Origin: a bacterium
GTDB lineage: Bacteria > Planctomycetota > Planctomycetia > Kolteriales > Kolteriaceae
NCBI GenBank assembly: GCA_019753235.1
Contig: JAIELF010000031.1
Coordinates: forward strand, 1-64,000
Direction of reading: 5' to 3'
DNA length: 64,000 nucleotides
The notes below the pieces were generated by a model that was given only the letters and a program-made list of their open reading frames with translations, had not been told where the DNA came from and did no database searches. The translations under genes were made by a program, and so were the position numbers. Each line of letters starts with the position of its first letter. Position 1 is the stretch's first letter. Positions 52,760 through 62,210 of this stretch are shown one piece after another.

Positions 52760-54634
52760 CTAATCGGAATTTCGGCGATGTTGAAACGGATAGCTTTCAA
52801 CGATCGCCTGAATCAGTTCATGCGAACGATACTGACTCGCTTCTAGCCTCTCTATCGTGCCTCGCACAGTACATTCATCGTAGTAGTCGAGGCTTCTTCC
52901 CAGCGAATACACCAGCATTTTCTCGACCATTTGTCGAACAAACAATTCCTTTCGCGACAGCAATGCTGTTTTGATCCCCTCGGGCCCCCGTACTTCCGTC
53001 CCATCGGGCAAGGTCCCGATGTTGTCGACAGCCAAACCATTGTCTTGGTCACGCCATTGGCCGATACCGTCGTAGTTTTCAAGCCCGAACCCGATCGGGT
53101 CCATCTTCGCGTGACAACTTGCACAGCTTTCGACCTCGCGATGTTTTTCCAAACGCTGGCGAAGTGTCATCCCATCTTTAATCGTATCGTCGCGATTGAC
53201 CGGCTTGACATTGGGAGGAGGTGGCGGCGGAGGCGTTCCCAATATCTGTTCGAGTACCCACTTTCCTCGTAGGACGGGACTGGTTCGCGTCGGATACGAT
53301 GTGACCACGAGCGTACTACCCATGCCGAGAACGCCCCCGCGTCGGCGATCGACGAGAGGTACCTGGCGAATGGTGTCTCCCTCGACGGCCGGCAATCCAT
53401 AGTGGGCCGCCAAGGGCGCGTTGACAAAGGCATACGAACAATCGAGCACATCAAGAATGGACGCGTTTTCGCGAAAAAGGTGATCGAAGAATGCCAAAGA
53501 CTCTGCGTAGAAATGATCGCGAAGGTTATTGAAGTTGCCGAACCGGCGAAGGTCCATCTCATGCGTCCGCATATCGCGGAAGCCAAACCACTGTGCCGCA
53601 AAGTCCCTCGATAAGGAAATCGACTTGGGATCTTGCAACATTCGTTCGACTTGCACGGCCAAGACATCGGGGTTGTGCAGTGTCCCCTTGTCGGCAAAAT
53701 CGAACAGCTCATTATCAGGCATGGTCGACCAGAGCAAGTACGAAAGCCGAACCGCCAATTCATGATCCGTGATGCGGTAGGCATCTTTGCTTCCGTCGGG
53801 AAGTTGATTCTTCTCGATGCGAAAGAGGAAGTAAGGAGAAAGGAGAATCGATTCGAGGACCGACTTGATGCCGGCATCGTACGACTCGCCTCGCTCGGCC
53901 GCCGCGGTCACGAGCGCGACTCGTCGATCGACCTCAGCAGGTTCGACAGGCCGTCGAAACGCACGCTCCAGGAGTCTGGTGATCGATGGACGAGCCAAGT
54001 CGCCGATCGTGGTATCGGCAATCGGCAAATGATCGGCAACAACCTTACGACTCTTCTCCTGCGAGAAAGCCGCCTCGACTATCCTCTTCGTCGCGTCGAC
54101 GTACTTCTCCATCAACACCGGCGGGATAAAGAGTGTATCTCCTTGATTGTCGAAGCCATTGCCCGCGGGGTCTGAACCCAAATCCCGAGCAGCATCAATT
54201 TCGACGTCGAGTAAATCGCGGATGGTGTTTTGGTATTCGACGCGATTGAGCCGGCGGACTGTCACGCGACCTGGTTCATTCTGCGAGGCGCAATCAACAT
54301 CGCGCAAACTCGACTCGATCCAGTGGGCGAGCTGCTGCCTTTGTTCCTCGGTCGGCGTCTCGGCCGACTTGGGAGGCATCGAATGATCGCGCAGAACTCG
54401 GACCGCTTTGTTCCAGATTCGACCCTGGTGATAGATCTCTTCGCGCGTACGGGCCGACGATAAATCGACGCCGCCGTTCGGATCGTCCTTCCCATGACAG
54501 TCGGCACAAAACTGCCCCAGCAGTGTCGCGATTGCGGGGTCCATCGAAGGGGCCGCTGTCACTCTTTCCGGAGAATCCTCCGCGCGAGCCCCGATCGCCA
54601 ATGCCAGCCCAGCCAGCAGGGCGAGTGTTCGCAT
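52760..54634 (-). CDS. Planctomycete DUF1587/1595/1592/1588/1585 cytochrome
   Basis: This 624-residue exported protein has a signal peptide (about 1-18), then a haem site Cys43-Ala-Asp-Cys46-His47 in LGQFCADCHGKDD. The following domains, in order, read like DUF1587 (VRRLNRVEYQNTIRDLL), DUF1595, DUF1592 (FRIEKNQLPDG and LSYLLWSTMPD), DUF1588 (with a second CASCH, SCASCHAKMDPIGFGLENYD) and DUF1585 (SYPFQHRRNSD). It probably works in the periplasm in electron transfer, but the reaction is unknown. It pairs with the DUF1552 gene. ATG 54634 is chosen because the signal peptide starts there; the frame extends to 54694. Confidence 0.87.
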   Translation of the reverse strand: MRTLALLAGLALAIGARAEDSPERVTAAPSMDPAIATLLGQFCADCHGKDDPNGGVDLSSARTREEIYHQGRIWNKAVRVLRDHSMPPKSAETPTEEQRQQLAHWIESSLRDVDCASQNEPGRVTVRRLNRVEYQNTIRDLLDVEIDAARDLGSDPAGNGFDNQGDTLFIPPVLMEKYVDATKRIVEAAFSQEKSRKVVADHLPIADTTIGDLARPSITRLLERAFRRPVEPAEVDRRVALVTAAAERGESYDAGIKSVLESILLSPYFLFRIEKNQLPDGSKDAYRITDHELAVRLSYLLWSTMPDNELFDFADKGTLHNPDVLAVQVERMLQDPKSISLSRDFAAQWFGFRDMRTHEMDLRRFGNFNNLRDHFYAESLAFFDHLFRENASILDVLDCSYAFVNAPLAAHYGLPAVEGDTIRQVPLVDRRRGGVLGMGSTLVVTSYPTRTSPVLRGKWVLEQILGTPPPPPPPNVKPVNRDDTIKDGMTLRQRLEKHREVESCASCHAKMDPIGFGLENYDGIGQWRDQDNGLAVDNIGTLPDGTEVRGPEGIKTALLSRKELFVRQMVEKMLVYSLGRSLDYYDECTVRGTIERLEASQYRSHELIQAIVESYPFQHRRNSD

Positions 54635-54938
54635 TTGGACACCCCCCTGCATTCGAAGTAAACCAATATCAAAAAAAGTCTTACGAAGAATCAATTGGCT
54701 AATCTTTCCTCGAATCGGGTCCCCTGGCAGGGAATAGTCGTTGGCCCGCCTTCCATCGCGGGTTTATCGGAGGGAACATCCGTCGATCCGCCGACAGATA
54801 CTATACTCGCCGTGAAGGGCGTTGGTGCCAATGCTGGGCCGGTCGCCGTGCAGAAATCGACCCGACCCCCCAAAAAAGAGACATTTGCTCAATCAAGATA
54901 GCCGCAAGTCCATTTGAAATAGAGGCTTACAGAACAAG
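54635..54938. other. Divergent promoter region before purU
   Basis: These 304 bases separate a minus-strand cytochrome gene from purU. A TATACT at 54802-54807 is a candidate -10. A 68-codon frame (54695-54901) is present on the plus strand, but its composition is not protein-like. No RNA gene is seen. Confidence 0.45.
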
Positions 54939-55799
54939 ATGCAAGTTATCATCACTGCCGTGGGGCCAGATAATCGAGGACTGACGGACCCGATCGTGCA
55001 CCATGTCTCGGCCGCGAATGCCAACATCGCCGAGATTCAGATGTACAACCATGACGAAGGGGCCCTCTTTGCCATGTATCTTCGGGTCGATTGGCCTGGC
55101 CCGCCTGCGAGCGTTGCCGATCTTCGGCAAGCAATGGATCAGATAGGGAAAGAAAAGGGGCTCTCGATTCGGACCTGGAGTCGAGACGAGAATTTCCGGC
55201 CGGCTCGGTTGGCAATCTGCACCACGTTTCGCCCCGAACCCCCGACCGCGCTCCTTCTGGCGATTCGAGATGGTCGCATTCGCGCTCAGGCGGCCGTCAT
55301 GATCGGCAACCGGAACGCTTGTCGCGGGATTGCCGAGCAGTTCAGTGTTCCCTGGGAGAGTATTGGCAACCCGGCCGGCGAGCCTGACAACGAACGATTC
55401 GCCCGGATCATCGATCAGTACGAAGTCGATTATGTCATTCTCGCCCGCTACATGAGAGTTCTTCCAGCAAGGCTTTGCTGGCAATTCGCTGGGGGGCGTA
55501 TCATCAATTTGCACCACGGTTTGCTCCCCCCCTTCCCTGGTCCGCGACCGTACCAAGACGCCTACCAAAGCCGAATGCTCACCTATGGCGCCACGGTTCA
55601 TTTCATCATTCCCGAACTCGACGAGGGGAATCAAATCATCCACCAGCAAACTTTCACCGTCGCCCCCGGGACGAATCTCGATTCGATTCTGACGATTGGC
55701 CAGTCGGACAACGAACCGAGCTGCCTTGTGGAAGGTGTCCGCCGGGTCGTCGATCGCGAGGTTACCCTTCACTTTCACCGGGTGGTGAGAACCACCTAA
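54939..55799 (+). CDS. purU: Formyltetrahydrofolate deformylase
   Basis: This 286-residue enzyme hydrolyses 10-formyl-THF to THF and formate, supplying formate for purine synthesis and balancing one-carbon units. An N-terminal ACT-like domain (about 1-85) is followed by the formyltransferase fold. The catalytic Asn-x-His (NLHHGLLPPF) and the Asp in PELDEGNQII are intact, as is the pocket GPRPYQDAYQS. The ACT half and the hydrolase-type pocket separate it from GART transformylase. The start site is only weakly defined: GAGG sits about 12 bases before ATG 54939. It is not in a visible operon. Confidence 0.92.
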   Translation: MQVIITAVGPDNRGLTDPIVHHVSAANANIAEIQMYNHDEGALFAMYLRVDWPGPPASVADLRQAMDQIGKEKGLSIRTWSRDENFRPARLAICTTFRPEPPTALLLAIRDGRIRAQAAVMIGNRNACRGIAEQFSVPWESIGNPAGEPDNERFARIIDQYEVDYVILARYMRVLPARLCWQFAGGRIINLHHGLLPPFPGPRPYQDAYQSRMLTYGATVHFIIPELDEGNQIIHQQTFTVAPGTNLDSILTIGQSDNEPSCLVEGVRRVVDREVTLHFHRVVRTT

Positions 55800-55839
55800 C
55801 AGCGTTGCCGCTTTAAGCCGTCGACATCCATAGAAAAGG

Positions 55840-55864
55840 AGCAGTCCACTTCTGGGAGACTGCT
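55840..55864 (+). promoter_or_regulatory. Hairpin covering the Shine-Dalgarno of the giant CxxCH gene
   Basis: AGCAGTC (55840-55846) and GACTGCT (55858-55864) form a perfect 7-bp stem. The 11-base loop ends in GGGA and the stem ends one base before ATG 55866, so the site GGGAG sits in the loop-stem edge. It could repress translation or act as a weak terminator for purU. Confidence 0.45.
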
Positions 55865-55865
55865 G

Positions 55866-58800
55866 ATGCTTTTCCGTGTTGGTTCTCTGCTGATGTGCCT
55901 TTTCGGGGCGAGCCTGATCTTTGCGGAAGATAAGCCTTTCTCTCCGTTGATCGCCAAGGCAAATGACGAAGGGCAAAAGGCGATTCCGCGGTTCCAATTG
56001 CCCGAGGGCTTTCAAGCGGAGTTGGTCGCGGCCGAGCCCATGCTCGCCAACCCCATCGCCTTCTGCATCGATGAGAAGGGTCGATTCTTCGTGGCCGAGA
56101 CGTTTCGGCTTCACGATGGTGTCTCGGATAATCGAAATCACATGGACTGGTTGGTCCATGACATCGCCAGCATGACGATCGAAGACCGCATCAAGTACCA
56201 TCGCGAAAAACTTGGCGAACAGTTCGCCAAATGGTCGACCGAGCACGACCGTGTTCGCTTGGTGTGGGATGCTGACGGCGACGGCAAGGCCGATCACGAT
56301 TCTGTCTTTTCGGATGGGTATCATCGGCTCGAGGACGGGCTGGGCTCGGGGGTTCTCGCATTCAACGGCAATGTTTACTTCACATGCATTCCCGATCTTT
56401 GGCTTCTGCGTGACGACGATAACGACGGCAAAGCCGAGATCAAGAAATCATTGCAGACCGGCTACGGCATTCGAACCTCGTTCATCGGGCATGATCTGCA
56501 TGGCTTGATCATGGGACCAGACGGGAAGCTTTATTTTTCGATCGGCGATCGAGGTCTAAACGTCAATACTCCCGCCGGGCCGATCGTCGCAACCGAATGC
56601 GGTTCGGTCGTCCGCTGCAATCAGGATGGTTCGGACCTCGAACTCTATCACACAGGCCTTCGCAATCCCCAAGAGCTCGCCTTCGACGCTTTCGGCAACC
56701 TCTTTACCGGCGACAACAACTCAGACTCAGGCGATCGTGCGCGGTTGGTGCCGATCGTCGAAGGGGGCGACAGCGGCTGGCGCATGCCTTTTCAATACGT
56801 CGAACGTCCTACACCGCGCGGACCATGGAACGAAGATAAACTTTGGACCCCGCGCCACGAGACGCAGCCCGCTTACATCGTCCCGCCCATTCTAAACTTC
56901 GCCGACGGTCCGAGTGGCTTGGCTTACAACCCTGGCATTGGCCTACCGGACAAGTTTCAGAATCACTTCCTTCTCGCCGATTTTCGTGGCGGCGTCGCCA
57001 TCAGCGGGATCAGGCATTTTCGGCTCGAACCCGATGGCGCATCTTTCAAGGTAGCCGACGACGGCATCTTCGCCTGGCGATTAGTCGCAACGGATGTCGA
57101 TTTCGGCTATGACGGCTGCATCTATGCTCTTGATTGGGTAGAAGGTTGGAACAAGCCGAACAAGGGACGAATCTATCGCCTTTTTCAACCCGAGCAGCGT
57201 TCTGCCGGTGCTGATGTCGCTAAACTGGTGGCAGATGGCATCGACAAGCTTCCTCCCGATCGATTGATGGAGTTGCTGACTCATCGCGATTTTCGAGTTC
57301 GCTTGCGGGCGCAATGGGCTTTAGCCGACCGCGGTGCGGAGTCGCTTTCGTCATTGACACAGATGGCGGCAAAGGGCCCATCGCTCTTTGCTCGCCTTCA
57401 CGGCATCTGGGGGATTGGCCAGATCGAACGGAAGTCGCCTGGGTCGGCCTTGGCACTCATCTTTCTGATGAACGATCCGGATCCTGCCATTCGAGGTCAA
57501 GCCGCCAAGACGCTTGGCGAGGTCAAGTTTGCCCCAGCTCAAGAGGCTCTCACTAAACTGCTCGCGGACGAGAATGCTCGCGTGCAGTTCTTAGCTGCGA
57601 CCGCGCTGGGAAGGTTAGGCAAGCCCGAGTCGGCCGAACCTTTGTTCGCCTTGGCCGAGCGAAACAACGATCGCGATGTGTATGTTCGCCATGCCGTCGT
57701 TTATGCGGTTTCGTTGTTGAACAATACCGAAGCTGTCAAGGCCGCGACCAAGGAAGATCGCTCCTTCGCCGTTCGTCGAGCGGCATTGCTCGTTCTTCGT
57801 CGATGGAAATCGGCTGATTTGCAAGCCTTCCTCGCAGAGACATCGGCAACAGCGATTCCGCTGGTCGAAGAGGCCGCCCGCGCGGTTTATGACCTACCCA
57901 TCGACCCAGCCTATCCAGCGCTATCGACTCTTCTCGCGAGGAAGGATCTTTCGATCGGCGTCCGTCGACGAGGACTGAATGCCCATTTTCGACTGGGCCG
58001 ACCCGAAGACGCTCAGGCTTTGGCCAATCTCGCAGGAGACGGTCGCGAGAAGGTGGAGCTTCGCTTGGAAGCGTTAGATCTCTTGGCTCATTGGAGCAAG
58101 CCGCCGGCGCTTGATACCTATCATGGCGGGTATCGCCCGCTGCCCGAGCGGAGCCCGGATGTTGCCGCCAACGAGTTTGCTCGCGTGGCCGGGGCGCTGC
58201 TTGCCTCGCCCGATAAAGCGGTCCGCGAGCGGGCGATTGAACTCATCGCGCTGCTCCAATCGAAATCCTTGGAAGGGCAACTGGTGGAACTCTTCCGCGA
58301 TCTCAAAGAGCCCGCAGGCGTTCGGTCCGAATCGCTTCGCTCGCTGGGAAGTTTGAAGGCTAAGGATTTAGCTCAACTTGTTCAAGAAGGTCTTCGCGAT
58401 AGTAAGCAGTCGGTCCGTGTGGAAGCACGCAAGTTGCTGACGAGTCTCGATCCCGCCTCCGCGCTTCCCATATTGAATGACGTGATCGCGTCGAGCGCCG
58501 TTGCCGAGAAACAAGAGGCGATTCGATCGCTCGGAACCTTGGCGAGCCCTTCGGCCGACGAATCGTTGGTCAACCTACTCGATCAATTGGCCGAGGGAAA
58601 ACTACCGATTGCCGTTCGGCTCGATGTACGACAGGCGGCTTCATCCCGTGAGTCATCGATCGTGAAAAAAAAGCTCGCGCAGACGGAAGCCAAGCGCGCG
58701 AGTATCACCGATCTGGTCGATCGTTTTGGCGACGCGTTGGAGGGGGGCACGGCGAAGGAAGGATCGAAGATCTTCTTCGAGAAAGGAGCCGTCGCCTGCC

Positions 58801-59162
58801 TGAAATGCCACAAGATGGGGGATCGCGGCGGCGAAGTCGGTCCGGATCTATCGAAAATAGCTGAGAAAAATGACAAGCGAGCCTTGCTGGAAGCGATCGT
58901 CGATCCTAATCGCAAGATCTCGCAGGGGTTTGACTCGGTTGTCTTAGCGCTCGCCGATGGCCGAAGTTTGACGGGGGTTTTGCGAGAGGAGACCGACGAT
59001 CAAGTTGTTCTCTACGATGCCGACGCCAAACGTTGGGTCATCCCGAAGTCCGAGATCGAAGAGCGCCAGCGAAGCAAGTCCGCCATGCCCGAGGACATCA
59101 TCACCAAGCTGACGGAAAGTGAGCTGCGCGATCTGGTCGAGTACCTCTCCACCCGAAAGTAA
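55866..59162 (+). CDS. Giant PVC-type dehydrogenase/HEAT/CxxCH cytochrome
   Basis: This 1098-residue secreted paralogue of the 22768 protein has the same plan: a signal peptide (about 1-20), a beta-propeller dehydrogenase-like domain (about 40-430, with EPMLANPIAFCIDEKGRFFVAE), HEAT repeats (about 460-930, for example GQAAKTLGEVKFAPAQEALT) and a final haem domain with Cys978-Leu-Lys-Cys981-His982. It ends RDLVEYLSTRK. The order and size suggest periplasmic oxidation of a carbohydrate or alcohol with electrons passing to the haem, but no substrate is known. ATG 55866 has GGGAG seven bases upstream. It is not linked to a partner gene, unlike 22768. Confidence 0.87.
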   Translation: MLFRVGSLLMCLFGASLIFAEDKPFSPLIAKANDEGQKAIPRFQLPEGFQAELVAAEPMLANPIAFCIDEKGRFFVAETFRLHDGVSDNRNHMDWLVHDIASMTIEDRIKYHREKLGEQFAKWSTEHDRVRLVWDADGDGKADHDSVFSDGYHRLEDGLGSGVLAFNGNVYFTCIPDLWLLRDDDNDGKAEIKKSLQTGYGIRTSFIGHDLHGLIMGPDGKLYFSIGDRGLNVNTPAGPIVATECGSVVRCNQDGSDLELYHTGLRNPQELAFDAFGNLFTGDNNSDSGDRARLVPIVEGGDSGWRMPFQYVERPTPRGPWNEDKLWTPRHETQPAYIVPPILNFADGPSGLAYNPGIGLPDKFQNHFLLADFRGGVAISGIRHFRLEPDGASFKVADDGIFAWRLVATDVDFGYDGCIYALDWVEGWNKPNKGRIYRLFQPEQRSAGADVAKLVADGIDKLPPDRLMELLTHRDFRVRLRAQWALADRGAESLSSLTQMAAKGPSLFARLHGIWGIGQIERKSPGSALALIFLMNDPDPAIRGQAAKTLGEVKFAPAQEALTKLLADENARVQFLAATALGRLGKPESAEPLFALAERNNDRDVYVRHAVVYAVSLLNNTEAVKAATKEDRSFAVRRAALLVLRRWKSADLQAFLAETSATAIPLVEEAARAVYDLPIDPAYPALSTLLARKDLSIGVRRRGLNAHFRLGRPEDAQALANLAGDGREKVELRLEALDLLAHWSKPPALDTYHGGYRPLPERSPDVAANEFARVAGALLASPDKAVRERAIELIALLQSKSLEGQLVELFRDLKEPAGVRSESLRSLGSLKAKDLAQLVQEGLRDSKQSVRVEARKLLTSLDPASALPILNDVIASSAVAEKQEAIRSLGTLASPSADESLVNLLDQLAEGKLPIAVRLDVRQAASSRESSIVKKKLAQTEAKRASITDLVDRFGDALEGGTAKEGSKIFFEKGAVACLKCHKMGDRGGEVGPDLSKIAEKNDKRALLEAIVDPNRKISQGFDSVVLALADGRSLTGVLREETDDQVVLYDADAKRWVIPKSEIEERQRSKSAMPEDIITKLTESELRDLVEYLSTRK

Positions 59163-59241
59163 ACAGGACATCGCGCAGGAGATCGTCCCGGCCCTGCTCT
59201 TGGAGCCGGTCGCTTCCCGACCATGTGGAGGAACCGATCCC

Positions 59242-59568
59242 ATGTCGAGTTGGATTTATTTGCTGTTGGCCATTCTGCTCGAAGTCGGCGGCACCACGTG
59301 CATGAAGCTTTCCGAGCAGTTCACTCGCTGGATTCCCTCGGCCATGATGCTGATGTTGTATCTGGCAAGTCTGACGATGCTGTCGATGTCGCTGAAACGG
59401 ATCGATGTCGGGACCGCCTACGCGGTTTGGTCCGGCTTAGGTACGGCAATCATCGCGGCCGCAGGGATTCTCTTTTTCAACGAGCCAGCCGGTCTTGCCA
59501 AGTTTCTTTCGATCGGACTGATCATCGCCGGGGTCGTCGGTCTGAATCTTTTCGGCAGCCATCCGTAA
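59242..59568 (+). CDS. Small multidrug resistance (SMR) transporter
   Basis: This 108-residue four-helix EmrE-like drug/proton antiporter works as a dimer. The essential membrane glutamate is Glu14 in AILLEVGGTTCMKLSEQFT, and AYAVWSGLGT in helix 3 is the usual dimer interface. It is closer in sequence to EmrE/Qac than to the guanidinium exporter Gdx because of this Y-A-V-W-S-G stretch and the M-K-L-S-E-Q motif. ATG 59242 begins right at the fold; longer frames to 59119 would overlap the previous CDS. It probably protects against cationic compounds. Confidence 0.9.
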   Translation: MSSWIYLLLAILLEVGGTTCMKLSEQFTRWIPSAMMLMLYLASLTMLSMSLKRIDVGTAYAVWSGLGTAIIAAAGILFFNEPAGLAKFLSIGLIIAGVVGLNLFGSHP

Positions 59569-59719
59569 GTGCGATGGACGTCGCGGCGTAGAATTCTCGA
59601 ATCATCACTTCTTTGTGCGGACTCTTGAACGGACTCGGACGAAATCGATTCATCTGTAGAATACTCTGGGGCCAAGTCGCGTGAGTAGACCTAGCCCGAC
59701 CGACCCAGCGAGGAGTTTC

Positions 59720-61393
59720 ATGACCGACCGTTTTATCTTCACGATGGAACATTTGATCAAGCGCCATGCCGACCGGGTCGTTCTGAACGACATGACCCTG
59801 TCGTTTCTACCTGGTGCGAAGATTGGCGTTCTTGGCAAGAACGGCGCGGGCAAAAGTACCCTGCTTCGCATCATGGCGGGCCTAGATAAAGAGTTCGAGG
59901 GAACGGCCTTCATTCACAAGGGTTACACGGCCGACTACCTCTCCCAAGAGCCGCAGCTCGATCCGACCAAGGATGTGCTGGGGAACATGATGGACGCGGT
60001 CGCCCCGGTGCGCAAGCTTCTCGACGATTACGACAAGATCAATGCAAAGTTTGCGGAGCCTATGTCAGATGAAGAGATGGACAAAACCATCCATGAACAA
60101 GCTCGGCTCCAAGAGGAAATCGATCGGCAAGATGCCTGGAACTTGGACCGTCGGATTGAGATCGCCATGGATGCGATGCGTCTTCCTCCTCCCGATGCAG
60201 GGATTGAAAAGCTTTCCGGCGGCGAGAAACGTCGAGTTGCATTGTGCAAGATCTTACTCGAGCGGCCTGACCTGTTGCTATTGGATGAACCGACCAACCA
60301 CTTGGACGCGGACTCGGTCCTTTGGTTGGAACGACACTTGGCTGAGTATCCTGGGACGATCGTCGCGGTGACTCACGATCGATACTTCCTCGATCATGTC
60401 GCTCAATGGATTCTCGAAATCGACCGCGGACGGGGTTACCCCTACGAGGGAAACTACTCAACCTTCCTTAAGAAGAAGCAAGAGCGACTTCGCATGGAAG
60501 AGAAACGGGAGAGCGCTCGACAGAAGACGCTCGCCCGCGAACTGGAGTGGATTCAAATGAGTCCCGCGGCTCGGCGAAAAAAGTCCAAAGCCCGTATCGC
60601 CTCCTATGAACAGATGGTCACCCAGGCGGGCATGGAACGAGACGACGAATTCGAAATGTTTATTCCGCCGGCCCCGCATTTGGGCGAGCTGGTGATTGAA
60701 GTGAACAACATTTCAAAGTCGTTCGGCGATAACGTCCTGTTCGAGAATCTCTCCTTCCGCGTCCCTGCCGGAGGGATTGTCGGCGTGATCGGACCCAATG
60801 GCGCGGGCAAGACCACGCTTTTCAAGATGCTGATGGGGATGGAGAAACCTGATTCGGGGACGATTCGCTTCGGCGAGACCGTTCAACTCGGTTACGTCGA
60901 TCAAAGCCGAGATCACCTCAACGACGACTACACTGTCTGGCAAGAGATTTCGGAAAATCTTGAATTCTTCGACTTCAACGGCAGACGAGTCAACACGCGG
61001 GCTTACGTTTCGCAATTCAACTTCAAGGGAACCGATCAACAGAAGATCGTCGGCCAACTCTCGGGCGGCGAGCGAAATCGTGTCCATCTCGCGAAGCTGC
61101 TTCGTCGCGGGGCCAATGTCCTCCTCTTCGACGAGCCGACCAACGACCTGGATGTCGACACGCTCCGCGCTTTGGAAGAAGCCATTCTCAACTTTGCCGG
61201 GAGCGCGGTCGTGGTCACGCACGATCGTTACTTCCTCGACCGAATCGCGACGCACATTCTCGCATTCGAGGGGGACAGCTACGCCCACTGGTGCGAGGGG
61301 AACTACGAGATGTACATCGAGCAACGGCACGAGCGGCTCGGCCTGGATTCCGATACGCCTCACCGGATCAAGTACAAACGGCTGATTCACTGA
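59720..61393 (+). CDS. ettA: Energy-dependent translational throttle EttA (ABC-F)
   Basis: This 557-residue soluble ABC-F ATPase gates ribosomal entry into elongation by sensing the ADP/ATP ratio at the E site. It has two ABC modules (walker GKNGAGKST and GPNGAGKTT; signatures LSGGEKRRVALCKIL and LSGGERNRVHLAKLL). The arm between them within module 1 (about 95-135) and the linker with KKKQERLRMEEKRESARQK are diagnostic of EttA over Uup or YheS. The C-terminus DTPHRIKYKRLIH also matches EttA. ATG 59720 has GAGGAG six bases upstream; an in-frame ATG at 59681 lacks such a site. Confidence 0.95.
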   Translation: MTDRFIFTMEHLIKRHADRVVLNDMTLSFLPGAKIGVLGKNGAGKSTLLRIMAGLDKEFEGTAFIHKGYTADYLSQEPQLDPTKDVLGNMMDAVAPVRKLLDDYDKINAKFAEPMSDEEMDKTIHEQARLQEEIDRQDAWNLDRRIEIAMDAMRLPPPDAGIEKLSGGEKRRVALCKILLERPDLLLLDEPTNHLDADSVLWLERHLAEYPGTIVAVTHDRYFLDHVAQWILEIDRGRGYPYEGNYSTFLKKKQERLRMEEKRESARQKTLARELEWIQMSPAARRKKSKARIASYEQMVTQAGMERDDEFEMFIPPAPHLGELVIEVNNISKSFGDNVLFENLSFRVPAGGIVGVIGPNGAGKTTLFKMLMGMEKPDSGTIRFGETVQLGYVDQSRDHLNDDYTVWQEISENLEFFDFNGRRVNTRAYVSQFNFKGTDQQKIVGQLSGGERNRVHLAKLLRRGANVLLFDEPTNDLDVDTLRALEEAILNFAGSAVVVTHDRYFLDRIATHILAFEGDSYAHWCEGNYEMYIEQRHERLGLDSDTPHRIKYKRLIH

Positions 61394-61445
61394 CGTTGAT
61401 CTGTCGGCGTCGGTGATGCTCGTATGTCGGGAGGGGGGCATCATC

Positions 61446-62210
61446 ATGAGGATCGAGTACCTCACCTCGACGGCTGGCTTTCATGGCCGATCCATGAATC
61501 TGACCACCTACCTCGTCAACGAAACCATCGCCATTGACGCCGGCGTTCTGGGGCTATGGTCCGAACCGCGCCAGCAGGCCCGCGTCCATGACATCATCCT
61601 GACGCATTCGCATCTGGACCATGTCGGCACTTTGCCGATGTTTCTCGACAATGTCTTCCTCTATCGGCACGCGCCGGTCCGCGTCCATGCCACGATTCAA
61701 ACACAGGCCTCCCTCGATCAGTACGTTTTCAAGAAAGAGACCTGGGCGCCGTTGACGACTCTTTTGGCGACCCAGCCCCCCATGCTCGAACTTGTTTTGA
61801 TCGAGCCAGGCACTTCGTTTCGGGTCGGCAACATCAACGTTGAACCGGTGCTTGTGGATCATTCGATCGAATGCCTCGGCTTACTGCTCACCGATGAGGA
61901 TGGAACGGTGGCGATTTCTTCGGACACGGGTCCAACAGAATTGTTTTGGAAGCGATGCGCCGCCGTCGATCGTTTGCAGGCGGTATATCTGGAATGCAGT
62001 TTCCCGAGCCAGATGCACGACTTGGCGATGATGACCTGTCATTTAACGCCAACACTCTTTGCCCGCGAGATGGCAAAGTTGGACCGAACGACTCGCTGGT
62101 TCGCGATGCACCTGAAGCCGGCGGTGCATAGAGAAGTTGCCCAGGAATTGGCCTCCATGAATGTCGAGGTCGTCGAACCCGGGCACGTTTACGACTTCGG
62201 CGGGCGATAG
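61446..62210 (+). CDS. MBL-fold hydrolase, class II cyclic-nucleotide PDE-like
   Basis: This 254-residue metallo-beta-lactamase fold protein has the metal motif THSHLDHVGTLP, with a further metal-binding Asp and a late H-L-T-P-T and H-L-K-P-A-V. The overall pattern (early SMNLTTYLVNETIAIDAG, SSDTGPTELFW) resembles class II 3',5'-cyclic-nucleotide phosphodiesterases rather than glyoxalase II or RNase Z. So a cyclic dinucleotide or cAMP substrate is plausible but unproved. ATG 61446 has GAGGGGGG eight bases upstream. It overlaps the facing glycosyltransferase by 22 bases at the 3' ends. Confidence 0.83.
   Translation: MRIEYLTSTAGFHGRSMNLTTYLVNETIAIDAGVLGLWSEPRQQARVHDIILTHSHLDHVGTLPMFLDNVFLYRHAPVRVHATIQTQASLDQYVFKKETWAPLTTLLATQPPMLELVLIEPGTSFRVGNINVEPVLVDHSIECLGLLLTDEDGTVAISSDTGPTELFWKRCAAVDRLQAVYLECSFPSQMHDLAMMTCHLTPTLFAREMAKLDRTTRWFAMHLKPAVHREVAQELASMNVEVVEPGHVYDFGGR

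Noticed and set aside
54695..54901. 68-codon frame in the purU upstream region
   Set aside because: No ribosome site and composition unlike a protein; it falls in an expected divergent promoter region.
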